Part shown: positions 51,769 to 64,000 of the stretch, piece after piece | Position numbering within the stretch: the stretch's first letter is position 1 | Layout: the number at the start of each line of letters is the position of its first letter | NCBI RefSeq assembly: GCF_040802235.1 | Contig: NC_133172.1 | Span: 32,817,738 to 32,881,737, forward strand | Direction: 5' to 3' | Origin: Manis javanica | Taxonomy: Eukaryota; Chordata; Mammalia; Pholidota; Manidae | DNA: 64,000 nt | Position numbers and translations under genes: made by a program | The notes under the pieces: generated by a model | Databases searched by the model: none | Told to the model about the DNA's origin: nothing | What the model saw: only the letters and a program-made list of their open reading frames with translations

Positions 51769-54368
51769 CGGCGTAGGTGTTGGGATGGGGGCGCCTGAAA
51801 CCACTCCTGAGGTTTATTGGTATTTTTCTTGCCTGAAAGTTTGGTGGGGCGGGATGGGGAGGAAGGATTGACATGGCTAGTACCCTAGCCCTTAGTACTC
51901 TTTTCTAGACTTGACGCTAGAGTGGTGGGAGAGAGGGCAGCAAAAATGACAGAAAGCAAAGACCAAATCTGGAAAGCTCCACTGTAGGCTCGTTTACTTT
52001 CCAAGCCCCGGGACTTTGCTTCCCAGGAGTTTCAGAAACTCCTTTCTTAACGGAACTGCTGTCGCTTAAGTCCTAACCTCTCCTCGGTCACTGCAGAGGC
52101 TTCGAACCTGAGACCTGGGGCAACAGGCTGTGGTAGTACCCCCAGTCCCGGAGGAGTTGACTCTATGATCTCTCAGCCGCTCTCTCCCATAAGCTAAGTC
52201 CCGGCGGCGAAAAGGTGCACTTTTTAGGGGACTCCCGCCGCTCACAGCCAAGGCTATCTCCAGACCGGCGCCGGGTGCAGTGCTAGGACCAGGCTCCCCG
52301 GCGCCGGCTCCGGCGGGAAATTCTGCCGTGGCTAACGGAGGACGGGCTTGGTAACCACCCGCACGCATCCCAGCCAAAGGTTCCCCACCGGCTGCCTGTG
52401 GCGAACTTCGTCTTTCTTCTCTTGCAGGGCCATCCCCGCGCCAGCATTTAGAAACTGACTTCACTAGCGACTGCAAGTGCCTGCGATATTTACTTGCCCT
52501 CCACACTAAGCATCTTGCACTTTAATTCATTGTGCCTCACATACAACAGTGCCTTGCTAAAAGGTCTCTGGGTATAAAATTCCTCCTAAAGGAAATGTAT
52601 CGAGGTAGAGAAAGTAGAAAAGACTAATCGAATTTATAAAAAGAAAACCTTTGCTTCCTTTCCGTTAAATACCTTTGCGATTTTCTGAGCGAGAAAAAAA
52701 ATTATCACCACTCCATGGGGGGTGGCTTATTTCTGGAAACTAGGAGAAGGATGTTCAGAAAGCCCAGAAGAGCTCCTAGATTCCTGTCTTCAAGCTCAGG
52801 AAGTAGGACTTTTGAATCCAATGAGTAGCGATTAGTTCTTATATGTCATCTTGGGAAAAGGTATGTGATCAGTGGAACCTTGGACTATGTGTGCATTTGG
52901 GGATGTGATGGGTGAAAACTACTTTTCATTCATATAGGAGATCCTCTCAAATGACCTCCCGATAGTACTCCTAGATAAACTAATTTAGCAAATCTCTTTT
53001 AACATACTTAAAGAATTATACTCTGCTATTCTCTCCAGCAAAACATCCCTTTTTAGATAACCTTGCAACATTTTTCAGAAATGTGCATCTTGGTTTTATG
53101 AAAAGCTTGTGTGCAGTGAGAACTTGCCCAGGAATGGCTTCTCTCTGGTCAGTGTTCATGGAGGAAAGCACATTTTTAATTTCTGTTTGGTAGAAATCAA
53201 ATGGCCCAGTCTGGTTTCAGAACCATCCTCTGGGCCTGGCTCTTGTTTGCCTGTGAGCAAGGCCCACCTGTCATGCGCACAATCAGTAATTTACAAATCA
53301 CACAAGTCTCAGCTGAACTATGACTTTCATAGGGAATATTTCTCTGGGTTTCTCTACTGAGAAATCTTTCTGAGGGAGAGAGCCATTTCTTCACAGGGCT
53401 GCAGTTTGAGTCAGAGCTGTAGCTTTCTCCTGTCCCCACAGCAAACTTGAGTTCATTAATCCTGTGCAGTTTGAACCAGTATCCTTCACAGCTCTGTATG
53501 TGTGATGAGGAAAAAAAAAAGAAAAAAAAAGATGGGGGAGTCATGGGTAACCCATCTATCTTTTCTCCTTTCCCCTTTTCCAGCCCAACAAAATGTTCTT
53601 GATTTTCCCATTATAATTTCTTATTCTCAATTTTCAACCTCATCTCTCCAGCCATAGTAACAACTTGGTTGCAACTTAATATCCAGTTTAATGTGAAGTT
53701 TTAAACTTAAGATACTAACATTTTCCAGTTCCATACCTGTATCTCTGTGCTTTCTGGTGCCTTTTCCAAGTAGAAACAATTATCTCTTAAGTCATAATCC
53801 TGAAACTGTCAACACTTACACACTAATGTCAGGAACTAGCTCCAACTTTTTCTTCTTTTTCCCATTTATGATTGTCATTCTGTCTTGCCCTCTACTCTTT
53901 CATCCTGGGTCCCCTGTCCCCACCTGTCCAGTCTCTTTGACATATTTTGTAGTAAAACCCAATGCCTGAGAAGCCTTGCTCATGCAGAAATGGGTATTCC
54001 CATGCTTAGAACCTGGCTCAGGACTTGCTGTGGCCTTTTCCTGGAGGCTGAAAATAGGAAGGTGTCAGTGAATTTCTCTTTTTCCAACCCAAACAAAATA
54101 ACTCCAAGAGAATTGGGGTGGAGTCCCCATTTTCCAGGTTTGTTTTGATTTTCTCTTTCTTTCCTGGACCCTGTAGCACCTCACCTTTGGGAGAATAATG
54201 CTGAGAAAACTGACCTCTTATCTCAGCCCCGCCTCAACAATCTGTCTTCTATTGATTGCAGATATTTACTATGGGTCAGCCTTATTCACATGTCCTACTT
54301 GGCTGTCGGAGTCAGGCTGTTGGGGTTCATTTAACAGTCTTCTGGGAACACAGTCCTAGGTGTACACC

Positions 54369-54429
54369 CTTTTTGCTTTCCATTTTTGCCAGATTATAAA
54401 AGTTAATCATGGTCATTGCAATGAGCATT
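54369..54429 (+). repeat. 61-bp direct repeat, copy A
   Basis: Matches 55291-55351 at 59 of 61 positions by eye. Flanking sequence does not match. Confidence 0.92.
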
Positions 54430-54504
54430 AGGGGATAGCTACATCAAATTAATATTGCTACCCTCTGTTTCCTGCTTCATAAAATGTAGCTAATGGAGAA
54501 CATC

Positions 54505-54725
54505 CAGCAAGGACTCAGCTCTGCCTCTTCCTACCAGTGTGACCTCCATATACCACCAATACTTTCTTCTTCTGTTAAATAGAGATAATAATGCTCCTTA
54601 TTTCATAGAGCTCTTGAGGGTTGAAATAGTTAATATGTATGAAGAATTTAGAATAGTGGCTGGCATATAATTAGCACAACGTAAGTGTTAACTATTATTA
54701 TCTCACAGGGTTGTTATAAGGATCA
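54505..54725 (+). mobile_element. MIR SINE
   Basis: CTTCTGTTAAATAGAGATAA, CTCTTGAGGGTTGAAATAG, AGAATAGTGGCTGGCATATA; MIR 3' half. Confidence 0.85.
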
Positions 54726-54756
54726 GATGATATAATATGTTTAAAATATCATCTTC

Positions 54757-54780
54757 CATTCATCCATCCATCCATCCATT
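54757..54780. repeat. (ATCC)n microsatellite
   Basis: About five CATC units. Confidence 0.9.
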
Positions 54781-55290
54781 CTCTTTACGGAGTAACATGC
54801 TAGGCATAGGGGATACAACTGTAAAACAAATGCTGTTAGTCCTTTCCTTGCATACAGGCAATTAATTAGATTATATCCTGGGAGTGTGTTATTGCTTGGG
54901 TCTGTGTTGGGTTAAGAGTGGAACAGTATAGGCGCCAGAGTAAAAACAGTGTTTGATCTCAGGGAATTTCTAACATTCTAATAAGAAATCCCAACTAATA
55001 CAGAAAATCGAAGCTAGGGCAGGTTGTTCAAGAATCCAAGCCCACGTGTGCATGTGCTCACTTGTGCTAGGGACAGGTCATCTTCATGCTTCAGGAAGGT
55101 TCCTGAGCACTGGTGGACATACAAGTGTGCTTTGCTGCTAGCCTGTCTATATTCACCCTGTTGTTTTGTTTGGCTTATGTATTTGTTTTGATTTTTGATT
55201 GTGTAGGCTCCTCTGAGTTGTACAGAAAACAAAACAAAACAATAAAACAGGTGCTGTTTTTCTCTGGGCCCCTAGGCCTCATGTTTCTGC

Positions 55291-55351
55291 CTTTTTGCTT
55301 CCCATTTTTGTCAGATTATAAAAGTTAATCATGGTCATTGCAATGAGCATT
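55291..55351 (+). repeat. 61-bp direct repeat, copy B
   Basis: Second copy, 922 bp from copy A and in the same orientation, with two mismatches. Confidence 0.92.
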
Positions 55352-56224
55352 CTGCAGCCTGATCTAATGCTTGGGAATGTGAATTCTCCTAACCTGTCCT
55401 GCCCTCCTGGGTGTGTGTCAACTGGGTCTGGATGCAGCCCCTTAATGGCTGCTGCACCCAACTCATTATTGGTATTATAACCATGTTGTGACCAAATGTA
55501 ATTTAACAATTACTGGCAGAATGCAAAGTGCCCTTATGAACCCCCCCTAGTCTTGCTTTGAGATTAAAATGCTTTTTATGGTTAGAATCTGGAAAAAGAA
55601 TGAAAGTCTGAGCAAAAAATACCTGTTAGCCGTGAGTTGTGTAAAATGGGAGATACAATAGCACATGTGCGCTGTTTTCAGTGTAATAACGGCTTCCTTG
55701 GGAAGCATCTGACAGCAAACGTAGTTTAAAACATTTGCAGATGTCAGCGAGTGGAAGGTGAGGTTTCTCTTTTCCCGAGTATTGAGGGCTCAGACTCGAT
55801 TTAATCTGTCACTTGATGTCCTTCTCCTCAAAAATAGTGCCTGGGGGCCCTCAGGGGCTTTATTTAGAGGCTCTTAGGAGCTTGGCAGTATGTAAATTAT
55901 GCGTGAGTGTCCTTCATAGTTCCCGGTGGTCACAATCAGAGGGATTTAAACATGATTTAGCATTTCAGATGATTTGTAGAAGCTTTGGAGCCAGCTAGTG
56001 CGGTGGCGATAGCCCAGGCTGGTTTTCTCACCAGTGCATTAAATAGGTTTCCGTGTCTCAGCTGCTCTGTCCATTCTCCTTCTGGCCTCTGAGTTGATCT
56101 ATGAGTAGCCCCTGGTTTTGGTGGGTGGCCTCCCAAATGTCTTTACTATATCAGGGAGTTCTGAGATCTGTCAAAAGACTTATAACTTTAAAAACTATAG
56201 TTCAGTCTATAGTGATCCATTATC

Positions 56225-56615
56225 TTTTCATTCATTCACTATTGAGCATCTATTATATGCTAGTCAGTATTTTAGGCATGAAGGATATAATGGTGAAAGC
56301 AGATAAGGTTTGAGGTCTTCTAGAGCCCACATTAAAAAAACAAGATACAATAAATTTAGAGAATTGTAAGTACTATAGAGAATGTAACACTACATGACAT
56401 GATGAACAGGGACTTGGGTAGAGGCACGGGGAGGAAAAGGAGGGGGACTAGGAATGCCTCTGAGAAAGTGAACTTAGCATTGAGATGTGAAAGGTAAGAA
56501 AGTGGCAGCTATGCCAAGATTTGGTGACATGAGCATTCTGAGTCAAGGAAAGAGCAGTTGCAAAGGTCCTGAGGAGGGAATGGGTTTGGAGAAGTTTGCT
56601 TTCTTCTTCTACCTT
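56225..56615 (+). mobile_element. Ancient interspersed repeat, family not named (copy 2)
   Basis: TGAGCATCTATTATATGCTA, GAATGCCTCTGAGAAAGTGA and AGAGCAGTTGCAAAGGTCCT; same family and order as the copy at 20.4 kb. The 3' side is followed by an L1M fragment. Confidence 0.6.
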
Positions 56616-56699
56616 TTCTCTCTCCTTCTCCTTGTTATTGTACTTTCAGGAGGATTTGAGAAATTAAATATTGTTTTTTTAAATTGTTTTTTCCAGTTG

Positions 56700-57125
56700 A
56701 ATGGATGAACAGATGGTGGAATAGCTATGTAGTGAAATACTACTCAGCCAGAAAAAAGGCATTAACTACTAATACTTGCAGTGATGAGGATGAATCTCCA
56801 AAGTATTCTGCTGAATGAAAAGCCAGAACCAAAAGGGTACATAAGTATCATCCTATTTATTTAAAGTTCTAGAAAATGCAAACCAACTTATAGTGACAGA
56901 AAGCAAATTAGTGGTTTAATGATTGCCTGGGGACAGAAGTGGAGGCAAGAAGAGATAGTTATGGGGCACAGGGAAACTTTGGGGGCTAACAGAAATGTTT
57001 GTTATCTTGATTGTAGCAATAGTTCCACATTTATATACATATTTCAAAGTTGATCAATTTGTATACTTTACATATGTGTGGTTCAGTATTTAATCATATC
57101 TCAAAGTTGAAAAATTAGGCTTTTC
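56700..57125 (+). mobile_element. L1M 3' UTR fragment
   Basis: GTGGAATAGCTATGTAGTGA followed by AATACTACTCAGC, then GATGAGGATGAATCTCCAAA, ATGATTGCCTGGGGACAG and ATTTGTATACTTTACATATG; typical L1M 3' UTR. Confidence 0.85.
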
Positions 57126-58023
57126 ATTTTGAAAAATGTTGGCAATGGATGTTACAGATAAGAAATTTTAAGAGACAATGAAAATTTCCATTGTCATATT
57201 TAAACATATTAACTCCTTAAAGTTATTTGGGGCTTGGTCACACGTGGTCTAGGGACAATTATTGGCTTGGGTGGGGATGGGACTGGGACTGGCACCAAGC
57301 CACCTATAGTGACCCTGGAAAAAGTAGTTTTCCTTGTGATTTTGAGTAGTAGTTGACCCTTTCTATTATTTTATTCAGAAATAAAAAGTCATTTGAGTGC
57401 CAAGTACTCAACTAATCTTGGAGTTAGAGGCCTGTGGGTAGCAAGACAGAAGGGCACAGCCCCCAGGGGCAGGCCCATCCAGTGGCAGGTCTAAGGCTGA
57501 ACTGACACTATTCATACTGACCTGTGGGTTACTGGAGGGATGATTATCTTGGAATGCCATAGGTCAGTTGTCATCTTTGTTGGAAGACCAATTTTTTCCC
57601 CCCAAAATGTCATAGACTGATACTTTTGTAGAATACAATAAAAATATTTTACTAGAGTCACTGAAAATACAAACCCAACATTGTATGACAGATTCAGAAA
57701 GCATAAAATTATTCTGGGAGACTGCCAGCGTAGCTTCTAAGTGCTTGTTCTCAGTTTCTCTAGTTGGGATGTTGCAGGCTAACAAAACGTTGGACCAAGC
57801 TCTGGTCTGCAGACCAGTTTGAGTAACCATGGAGTAGTTTCGAACCTGGAAGCCAGTGTGGTCACAAGGTGGTTAGTGAGAGACTGATTTAGAGAAGCTG
57901 GATGGAACATGGCTGCAAGGTCCCTCAGGTCCGTTGCCTCTGGTCACAAGCAGCCTCTTTCTTTTATTACACTGAGCCACCCAGATGTGACAATTGTTTA
58001 TATGAAAAAGGTGAGGAAGCACC

Positions 58024-58231
58024 ACAGACCAGTGGTTCTCACAGTTTAGTGAGCATAACAACCTGGGGAGTGGGGGAAGGGCTTGCTAAAAGCGCACATT
58101 TCTGAACCACAGCTCCGAAGAATTTATTTCAGTATCTGTGGCATGAGGGCCAGGAACCTGCATTTTGCCAATACATCAGAGTTGACTCCCAGGTGTGTGT
58201 TCCAAGGACCTCATTCTGAGAAGCACTCATG
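58024..58231 (+). mobile_element. MER5A-type DNA transposon fossil
   Basis: Starts CCAGTGGTTCTCACAG, contains ACAACCTGGGG and GGAACCTGCATTTTGCC, and ends ATTCTGAGAAGCACTC. Diverged, nearly full length. Confidence 0.75.
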
Positions 58232-59154
58232 CAGACACAGTGGAAGTAGGCCAGCAGTGGGAATTTCTCTGTCAAATCAGTTTGTACTCTCTTCTCTCTA
58301 CAAGAAAAATCTAAGATCAGAAATGAAACCAAGAGATGCTTTCCATCAGGGTTCTTAGCTTCAGCAAGAGACACTTGAATTTCAACAGAGAAATCCCCAT
58401 TAAGGGACCTGGGGCACTCCCAGAGTCTTTAGGAAGGCAGGAGAAGCAGGCTTAGCCTGTCTAGAGTTGGCCTCCAGAATAGCTCCTGAGGAGGCATCAT
58501 TATTGCTGTTGGCGACAGGCCCACTGCTGACCTCACAGAAGCTGGACACCCCAGCGTCTGGGCATTGCCTCTCGTCGTGCTCCTGTGACATTCTCTGCAG
58601 ACTGGATTCTTTACAGGCCCTGGCTCCTGGGTTAGAGTCTTGGCAGGGGCATTTGCTTCATAGCTTCAAGACAAGCTGGGAAAAGAGATGTCTGGTGTTT
58701 CCAGCTTCTGTCTCAGGGGTGATCTAAGGCTCATGTAGCGGAGAGATCCTCGAGCTGGTGAACCAGAAGAATGTCAGGTATCTGTACAGACTCTCATGGC
58801 CGTATCCCTCATCTGAGATGCTCACAGCTGTCTTCTTATTTTCCTGAGAATCACAGAAGACCCACAGAACACATGTCAAAGATGGCAGCCAGCTCACTCT
58901 CAGGCATTCAGGGCAGACCAACCCTGTTGAGCTCCATCCTCTGCCTTTGAAAGGGACTCTGCCTCTTTCTTACTCCTAGCAGTTTAACTCCAGGTGTTGG
59001 AGCATTCCGAAGACTCATCAGGCACCATCAGCCCTCAGCAGTCCCCTGGAATATTCTCAGAAGGAAGAGAGGAGAAGGTAGCTGCCATGTGTTGCACACT
59101 TGCCAGGATTCACGTTTGGGGCTGAGCACAGTATATACACTGCTCAACGAGTCC

Positions 59155-59285
59155 CCCCAGAGCTCTGTGACACAGTTTCTGTTTTCCCCATTTTACAGAT
59201 GAGAAAACTTAGGCTCTTGAGTACTTTCCCTGGAATCACAAAACTTTGGACCTGCTGGATGCCTAAAACCAGGTCTCATGTCATC
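59155..59285 (-). mobile_element. MIR SINE fragment
   Basis: Reverse-oriented: CCCATTTTACAGATGAGAAA then ACTTAGGCTC. Confidence 0.75.
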
Positions 59286-59879
59286 TTTATGAAGAAATGG
59301 AACTAAATGACAACAGAAATATTTCAAGTTCTAGGCAGCCGAGGTGAAGAAGAGACTCAGGGTGAAGCTTTGGAATTCCCAGCACGGACAAAACCTGAAC
59401 CTCCATTTTGATTTAAAGTGATAAGGAGATATAGTTTGAGGATGCAGATTTGTTAAAATCTGGGGAGTTGTGGTTGCTTTGTAGATTTTTATATAGGGGG
59501 GTCTTCAAATGCCTTTGATTTGGAACTGATGAAAGTGATGGAGAGCTTTAAGTACATCTAACCCACCACCCCATGAATTAAGCTGTCTCTGATTCCAGAT
59601 GAGCTTATGCCCGAAGCCTCGAGTCCATCCAAGCCAGTCCCAGACCCCAACCCTGCCTTCGGCACAATGATGTATTGCAGACAGACAGAAACTTCTGTTT
59701 CTTCCTTTTGGCCTGATGATTGTAACTGAAAAATAGCATGGGTGCAGTAAAAAGAGTTGAGACTTGGGCAAAGGATGTCTGAGTTAAAACTGTTGTTCTG
59801 ATTATTAGCAGGATTTTCTCAGGTCTCTGGAGCTGATGGAGCTTCACTTTCCTTCTATGTGTAAACCGAGTGACCTCAT

Positions 59880-59995
59880 CCCTGTAGTCACATGTCTGGG
59901 GGGCAGAGAGGAGCCACAAGCCTTTGGGCTCCACAGGACAGGACACACTCCGGCATTCATTAAATATTTGTTGAATAAATGAATCTATGAAGAAA
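59880..59995 (+). mobile_element. L2 LINE 3' end
   Basis: Ends CATTAAATATTTGTTGAATA followed by AATGAAT, the L2 terminus. Confidence 0.6.
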
Positions 59996-60068
59996 AGGGC
60001 TGTTGCGTGCATGTGTGCACAGTCTAAAATGCTGTCAGAGGCTAACAGCCATGTACTGTCATTATAGA

Positions 60069-60228
60069 GCAGTGTCTCAAACTTTAATGCCCTGAAATAA
60101 CCTGGGGATCTTGTTTGAATGCAGACTCTGAATTAGAAGGTCAGGGATGCGGCCTGAGATTCCGAATACTTTCTAACAAGCTCCCTGGTGATGGAGATGC
60201 TGCCGCTAGTCATGACCACTCTGTGGAC
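60069..60228 (+). mobile_element. MER5A-type DNA transposon fossil
   Basis: Contains TCTCAAACTTTAATGCC, AATAACCTGGGGATCTTG, TTTCTAACAAGCTCCCTGGT and GATGGAGATGCTGCCGC. Confidence 0.85.
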
Positions 60229-60616
60229 AAATGGTGTAAATAAGTGGCCAACAAGTGCACAAGTCATGCAATGTGGGAGTGTGGTGGGGCAATGGCGTCA
60301 CCTAGGCTAGTGATCTTTCAATAGGCACGTGGCTTAGTTTTCTGGCTCATCCTGTATCCAGAAATATGTCCTAACAACATCACATCTGTGAAGGAGCAAA
60401 AAGCACATGTTCTTTCTCCTCATGCAGCAGTGACTGTGGCTTGGCCATGGTATCTCATGCTTGCCATATCTGGTGAAGATGATGGCTCTGAGTGCCCGTT
60501 ACTCTGAGCCATCAGAGCATGGCACTGGCATTAATAACCACTAATACTTGTTAGACATAGAGGGTGTTGAGCAGCTGGTGCATGCTCAGCATGTGACAGG
60601 CACTCCAGAAAAGATA

Positions 60617-60637
60617 GCTGCTGCTGCTGCTGCTGAT
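60617..60637. repeat. (GCT)n microsatellite
   Basis: Six tandem GCT triplets in non-coding DNA. Confidence 0.9.
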
Positions 60638-60764
60638 TGTTTTAGGAAGTCCATTCACATCTCTTCTCATTCTCTTGAGTATTAATTGCTCAGGCTCTGG
60701 AATGCTTATCGCCAGATCCTGGACATACTGGGTTTATTCCCACCTCTGAACCTTTGCTTGGAGA

Positions 60765-60965
60765 AGTGATTTCCTCTTGGGGACAATTTCCACCTGCAGG
60801 GACACTTGACAATGTCTGGGGACATTTTTGGTCGTCATGACTGGTGGGTGCGCCAGTAGGTGAAGACACAGATGCTGTGAAACACCTTGTAATGTGTAGG
60901 ATAGCACCCATGATAAACAGCTGCGGGGCCCAAGGGGTCAGAGTGCTCAAGTTAAGAACCCCTGG
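60765..60965 (+). mobile_element. MER20 DNA transposon fossil
   Basis: Internal GACAATGTCTGGGGACATTT followed by TTGGTCGTCATGACTGG, and a terminal GTTAAGAACCCCTGG. The 5' end is degraded. Confidence 0.85.
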
Positions 60966-61242
60966 CTTTGATGGTTCCTTCTCTAGGAAGTGCTTTCCCC
61001 AGATCCACCTGCGACTATTCTGCAAGTCTCTAAGCTGGCTTGGAAGTGGAAAAATATCATTACATTATTTTCCTCACTTCTAAGGTTGGTAGCCTCTCAG
61101 TTCTATGTATTCAAACTGAGGCCAGCAGGAGCTTCCCTGCCATCCCCACACTCTACCCTTCTGCCTTTTACAGTAAGAGTTTTGTGGGTATGGTGATTTT
61201 GTCTTCCCATTTAATATATATAGGGAGGAAGGGGGAAAGGGG

Positions 61243-61281
<39 letters not shown>
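61243..61281. repeat. (TG)n microsatellite
   Basis: About 19 TG units. Confidence 0.95.
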
Positions 61282-61282
<1 letters not shown>

Positions 61283-62739
61283 TCTATTTCAGAACCAGAC
61301 CGTAGAGCTCTTTGACTGCTGCCTTCCCTGCTCTGACAGGTCAGCAAGGGATGCTGCCTGCTGCCTGGGGTATGGAGGCAGAATGCTTAGATCCACCTTG
61401 ACTGCAGTATCCAGACTCATTTTCTGTTTGTGTTTTTGTTTTTTCAAAGACAGAGAAAGACAGGAGGTAGAGGAAGCATGTTAGGTTGGCAGAATAATCC
61501 TTTTATCTCTCCAAAAAATGAGGAAGGCCTGGCGAGGTGTGGCCTCCCTAGTGCAATTAAATTTGGAATGCCTCTTGACAGCACTTGGGTCTCTGCAACA
61601 CCTCCTCTGGGGTCAGGAGCCACCCCAAACCCTCCAGCAGCATTCCCTGTGAGATCTGCTCTCTCAACACAGCATTTAGGAATGAAATGGGGGATCTTTG
61701 GCAACAGTCTGGCCAGCACTAGCGGGCCTGCAGAAAGCTGCTGAATGACACAAGGGCATGTCAGTTGGGAAAGTGCATCCTAGAAATGGTTTCTTTGCTG
61801 CGAGCTTGGGCAAGGGATGTTTATAAGAGATGGGTAGACAGGCCCGCAATGGGATGAGCCTTGATTCTGTCTCCAGCAGCCTTTTATTGCTAGTGATAGG
61901 TGCCATCAGTGTCTGGCCTGAGAAATGGTTGGGCTGCAGGCATTTCCGTCAATGCATCTCATTGATCGGCTGTGGTCTCACCTCCCTGGAGTGATAAAAG
62001 AGGAGTAAAAAAGTTAGGGTAAAGCAGCAGTGTGGGACTGGGGGGCTGCAACCACCCCTGTCATGGCCACATGGCTACATGATAGTCCTCATGGCTGCTC
62101 CCTCCAGACCTGCATACTGTGCCTCCGCAGAGACGACCCAGGCCTGCTTGCACAATGACCTCTCAGAAAGATGCATGCCTCCTCTGATTGTTTTCCCTCA
62201 TCGAAGTAGTGTGACTGATTCATTTTTTCACCACTGACACTCTGTTAAATAGGACTGAAAGCAATTAATCTGAGGTGGAATGCCTGAGAATTCCATTCAT
62301 AAATAATCCTTTTTTTTTAGTGCAGCCACCCCCTACCCCCTTACTTCACCAGTGTGTGAGGGGAGATTTACAAGCCCAAGACTTGCAGACCAAACTTGCA
62401 GGAAAGAATGTGTTCCAACCCTCTCTGCACATGAGATTAAATGGCCATGATCAATATATTGCCGTAAGCACTGAGGGGACATTTTTATCGTACGTACATT
62501 AGAGTTTATAATGTAGAAGAGACAGGATCCGCCATCAGTCCCAACCAGGGCATAAAACCCATCTTCCAAATAAAAACACTAAGGCACTTTAGCAAAAGTT
62601 CTCTCTGAGCCTGTTAAGGCTGCAGAGAAAGATCTGTTGAGAATAAGGCAAGCTGAAATTGGAGCCAGAATGTGTGAGTGTGTGTGGGAAGAAGGGCATT
62701 CCTGGGACCATGTGGCCGTGGTGGAGCTGAGTGGTTGAG

Positions 62740-62945
62740 GGCTTAGCCAAACCTGGTGGTGAGTTGTGCCTCCATCACTTACTAGCAAATGACCTTGGGC
62801 AAGTCACTCAAGTCCTCTAAGCTTCAGTTTATTAATGACAATAGCAGTACCTGGCCTTATGTGGTTGTTAATGAGGATTAAAGGGACTAACATGTATAAC
62901 ATGTGCAGCCTGTCCCCAGGGTTTAATAAGAGCCCAATAAATGTT
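62740..62945 (+). mobile_element. MIR SINE
   Basis: GACCTTGGGCAAGTCACTCA, ATGTGGTTGTTAATGAGGAT and GAGCCCAATAAATGTTAG; clear MIR. Confidence 0.9.
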
Positions 62946-63564
62946 AGGGAGAAGAAAAAGATGCTGCAGATGGTGATGCTGTTGATGGTCACTATCACTT
63001 GGTGTCTGGATTGTACCAAATTACAAAGTACATCTATGTGGCTTCCTCGTCCTACTTGGATCACTGTCAGGCAAGGTATAGGTTCAACCACTTTGAAGTG
63101 TGCTTGCTGGTAGAAGTCAAAGTCATTACAGAGCATGTTGCTGGATAGTTGTTTGAACTCCAGGGCTAGTCTTGACCTCTGCCCTTGAGCCCTTGTCCCT
63201 TGAGCTCTTGTCCTTCTACCACCTGATTTCCTCGTGCCATCCATTGGCAGTGTGTCCCGAGACTGGAAAGTGATCTACACATTACAGCTACCCAACCCTG
63301 GTTAAGAAGGAGAATTTGTTGCCAGAATCGTCATTCAACTTTCTTGTTTGGTGTTGGCGTGTGGATGGTCTGTGCCTTTTCTCCACTGTTTTTATCGAGT
63401 GTTGCCAATTCATGGTGAATATGGCAAACGGGAGACCCCAGGCAGCCAGAGGCTGAACGTGGCAGGAAACTTGCCAGTTCGGCAACTTGGAGTCTGTGTA
63501 CCCTTTTTGGTCAATTAAAACCTTGTGTTTGACTCAGCTCATCCCTTTATGGAGCCATCTGAGT

Positions 63565-63665
63565 CCGTAATAATCTCAATAGCTGACATGTACTGAGCCA
63601 GGCATTCAGCAAAATGCTTTACAAGTGTGATTTCAGTTAAGCTTCACAACGGCCTTACAAAGAAG
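63565..63665 (-). mobile_element. MIR SINE fragment
   Basis: Reverse-oriented: CATGTACTGAGCCAGGCATT and GCTTCACAACGGCCTTAC. Confidence 0.7.
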
Positions 63666-64000
63666 GCCCTTTTATGTGGCAGTGTTCTTGGCTGGAAGCA
63701 ACCAATGCTGACTTGCTATTCCAGAAGGAAGGAGTTTATGGGAAGGATCCGGGGGGCTTTAAGAGTCGTCAGACGGCTGGAACACAAGGTTGTAAAGAAA
63801 GGCAGGGACTGAATGAACCAGGGCTGGGTGCAGGGGAGGACGGCTCCGCGTACCAGCTCTGCTGCTCCTATCAGTGTAACTTCCGATCCCCTCCAAGCCC
63901 TTGAGTCACTTAATCTGGATTTGCTGAGTTTACATCAAGATCTGCCATTTGGGTGGACCAGGGCAGAAAAAGAAAGATCTTATCTGTTAAGCAGCAAAAA

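Larger units (their letters stand above)
49960..52440. promoter_or_regulatory. Upstream CpG-rich segments with AT-rich homeodomain-motif blocks
   Basis: GC-rich pieces (about 49.96-50.28, 50.70-51.09, 51.17-51.58 and 52.07-52.44 kb) alternate with AT-rich blocks holding TTAATTAA-type, ATTGTT and ATCAATTA motifs. This patchwork is typical of long Polycomb-regulated islands around developmental genes. It may hold alternative first exons or a divergent non-coding RNA; neither was resolved. Confidence 0.5.
52510..64000. other. Gene-free interval upstream of SALL1
   Basis: Holds a 61-bp direct repeat and MIR, L2, L1M, MER5 and MER20 fossils. No open frame longer than about 135 codons and no gene were recognised. 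Confidence 0.7.

Overview
The window is nuclear DNA from a placental (eutherian) mammal. The evidence is one intron-split vertebrate gene, dispersed eutherian repeat fossils (MER20, MER5-type hAT elements, MIR, L2, L1M, MLT1-like LTR), CpG islands and microsatellites. I saw no Alu, B1/B2 or other young lineage-specific SINE, which argues against primates and murid rodents. The species cannot be named from this sequence.

The only protein-coding gene I can support is SALL1, a spalt-family zinc-finger transcription factor, complete on the minus strand. Its coding sequence is exon 1 (47588-47513), exon 2 (38601-35204) and exon 3 (33996-33556). Both introns are GT-AG and the phases join cleanly to give 1304 residues. 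The protein has the family layout: an N-terminal NuRD-recruiting motif, a C2HC finger, a glutamine-rich dimerization helix and nine C2H2 fingers in clusters. The last finger is split by intron 2. The protein is about 20 residues shorter than human SALL1 (1324 aa from memory), mainly because a Ser/Gly tract is contracted.

Layout: 1-12.6 kb is gene-free DNA with old repeats and AT-rich enhancer-like blocks. 12.7-13.7 kb is a GC-rich block with TCF/SOX-like motifs and a TATA-like box. 13.7-30.3 kb is gene-free with many repeat fossils. 30.3-31.7 kb is a CpG island downstream of SALL1. 32.15-33.55 kb is the probable 3' UTR. 33.6-47.6 kb holds the SALL1 exons and introns. 45.7-52.4 kb is a broad CpG-island complex over the promoter and upstream region. 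52.5-64 kb is gene-free repeat-bearing DNA.

A single developmental regulator inside long gene-poor DNA rich in possible enhancers matches what is known of the SALL1 locus. I found no sign of a new multi-gene system. The second-look items are a dinucleotide repeat that forms the polypyrimidine tract of exon 3, a 61-bp near-identical direct repeat upstream, several palindromic or duplicated motif clusters, and two possible non-coding promoters. Repeat and motif calls were made by eye, with no alignment or database search.
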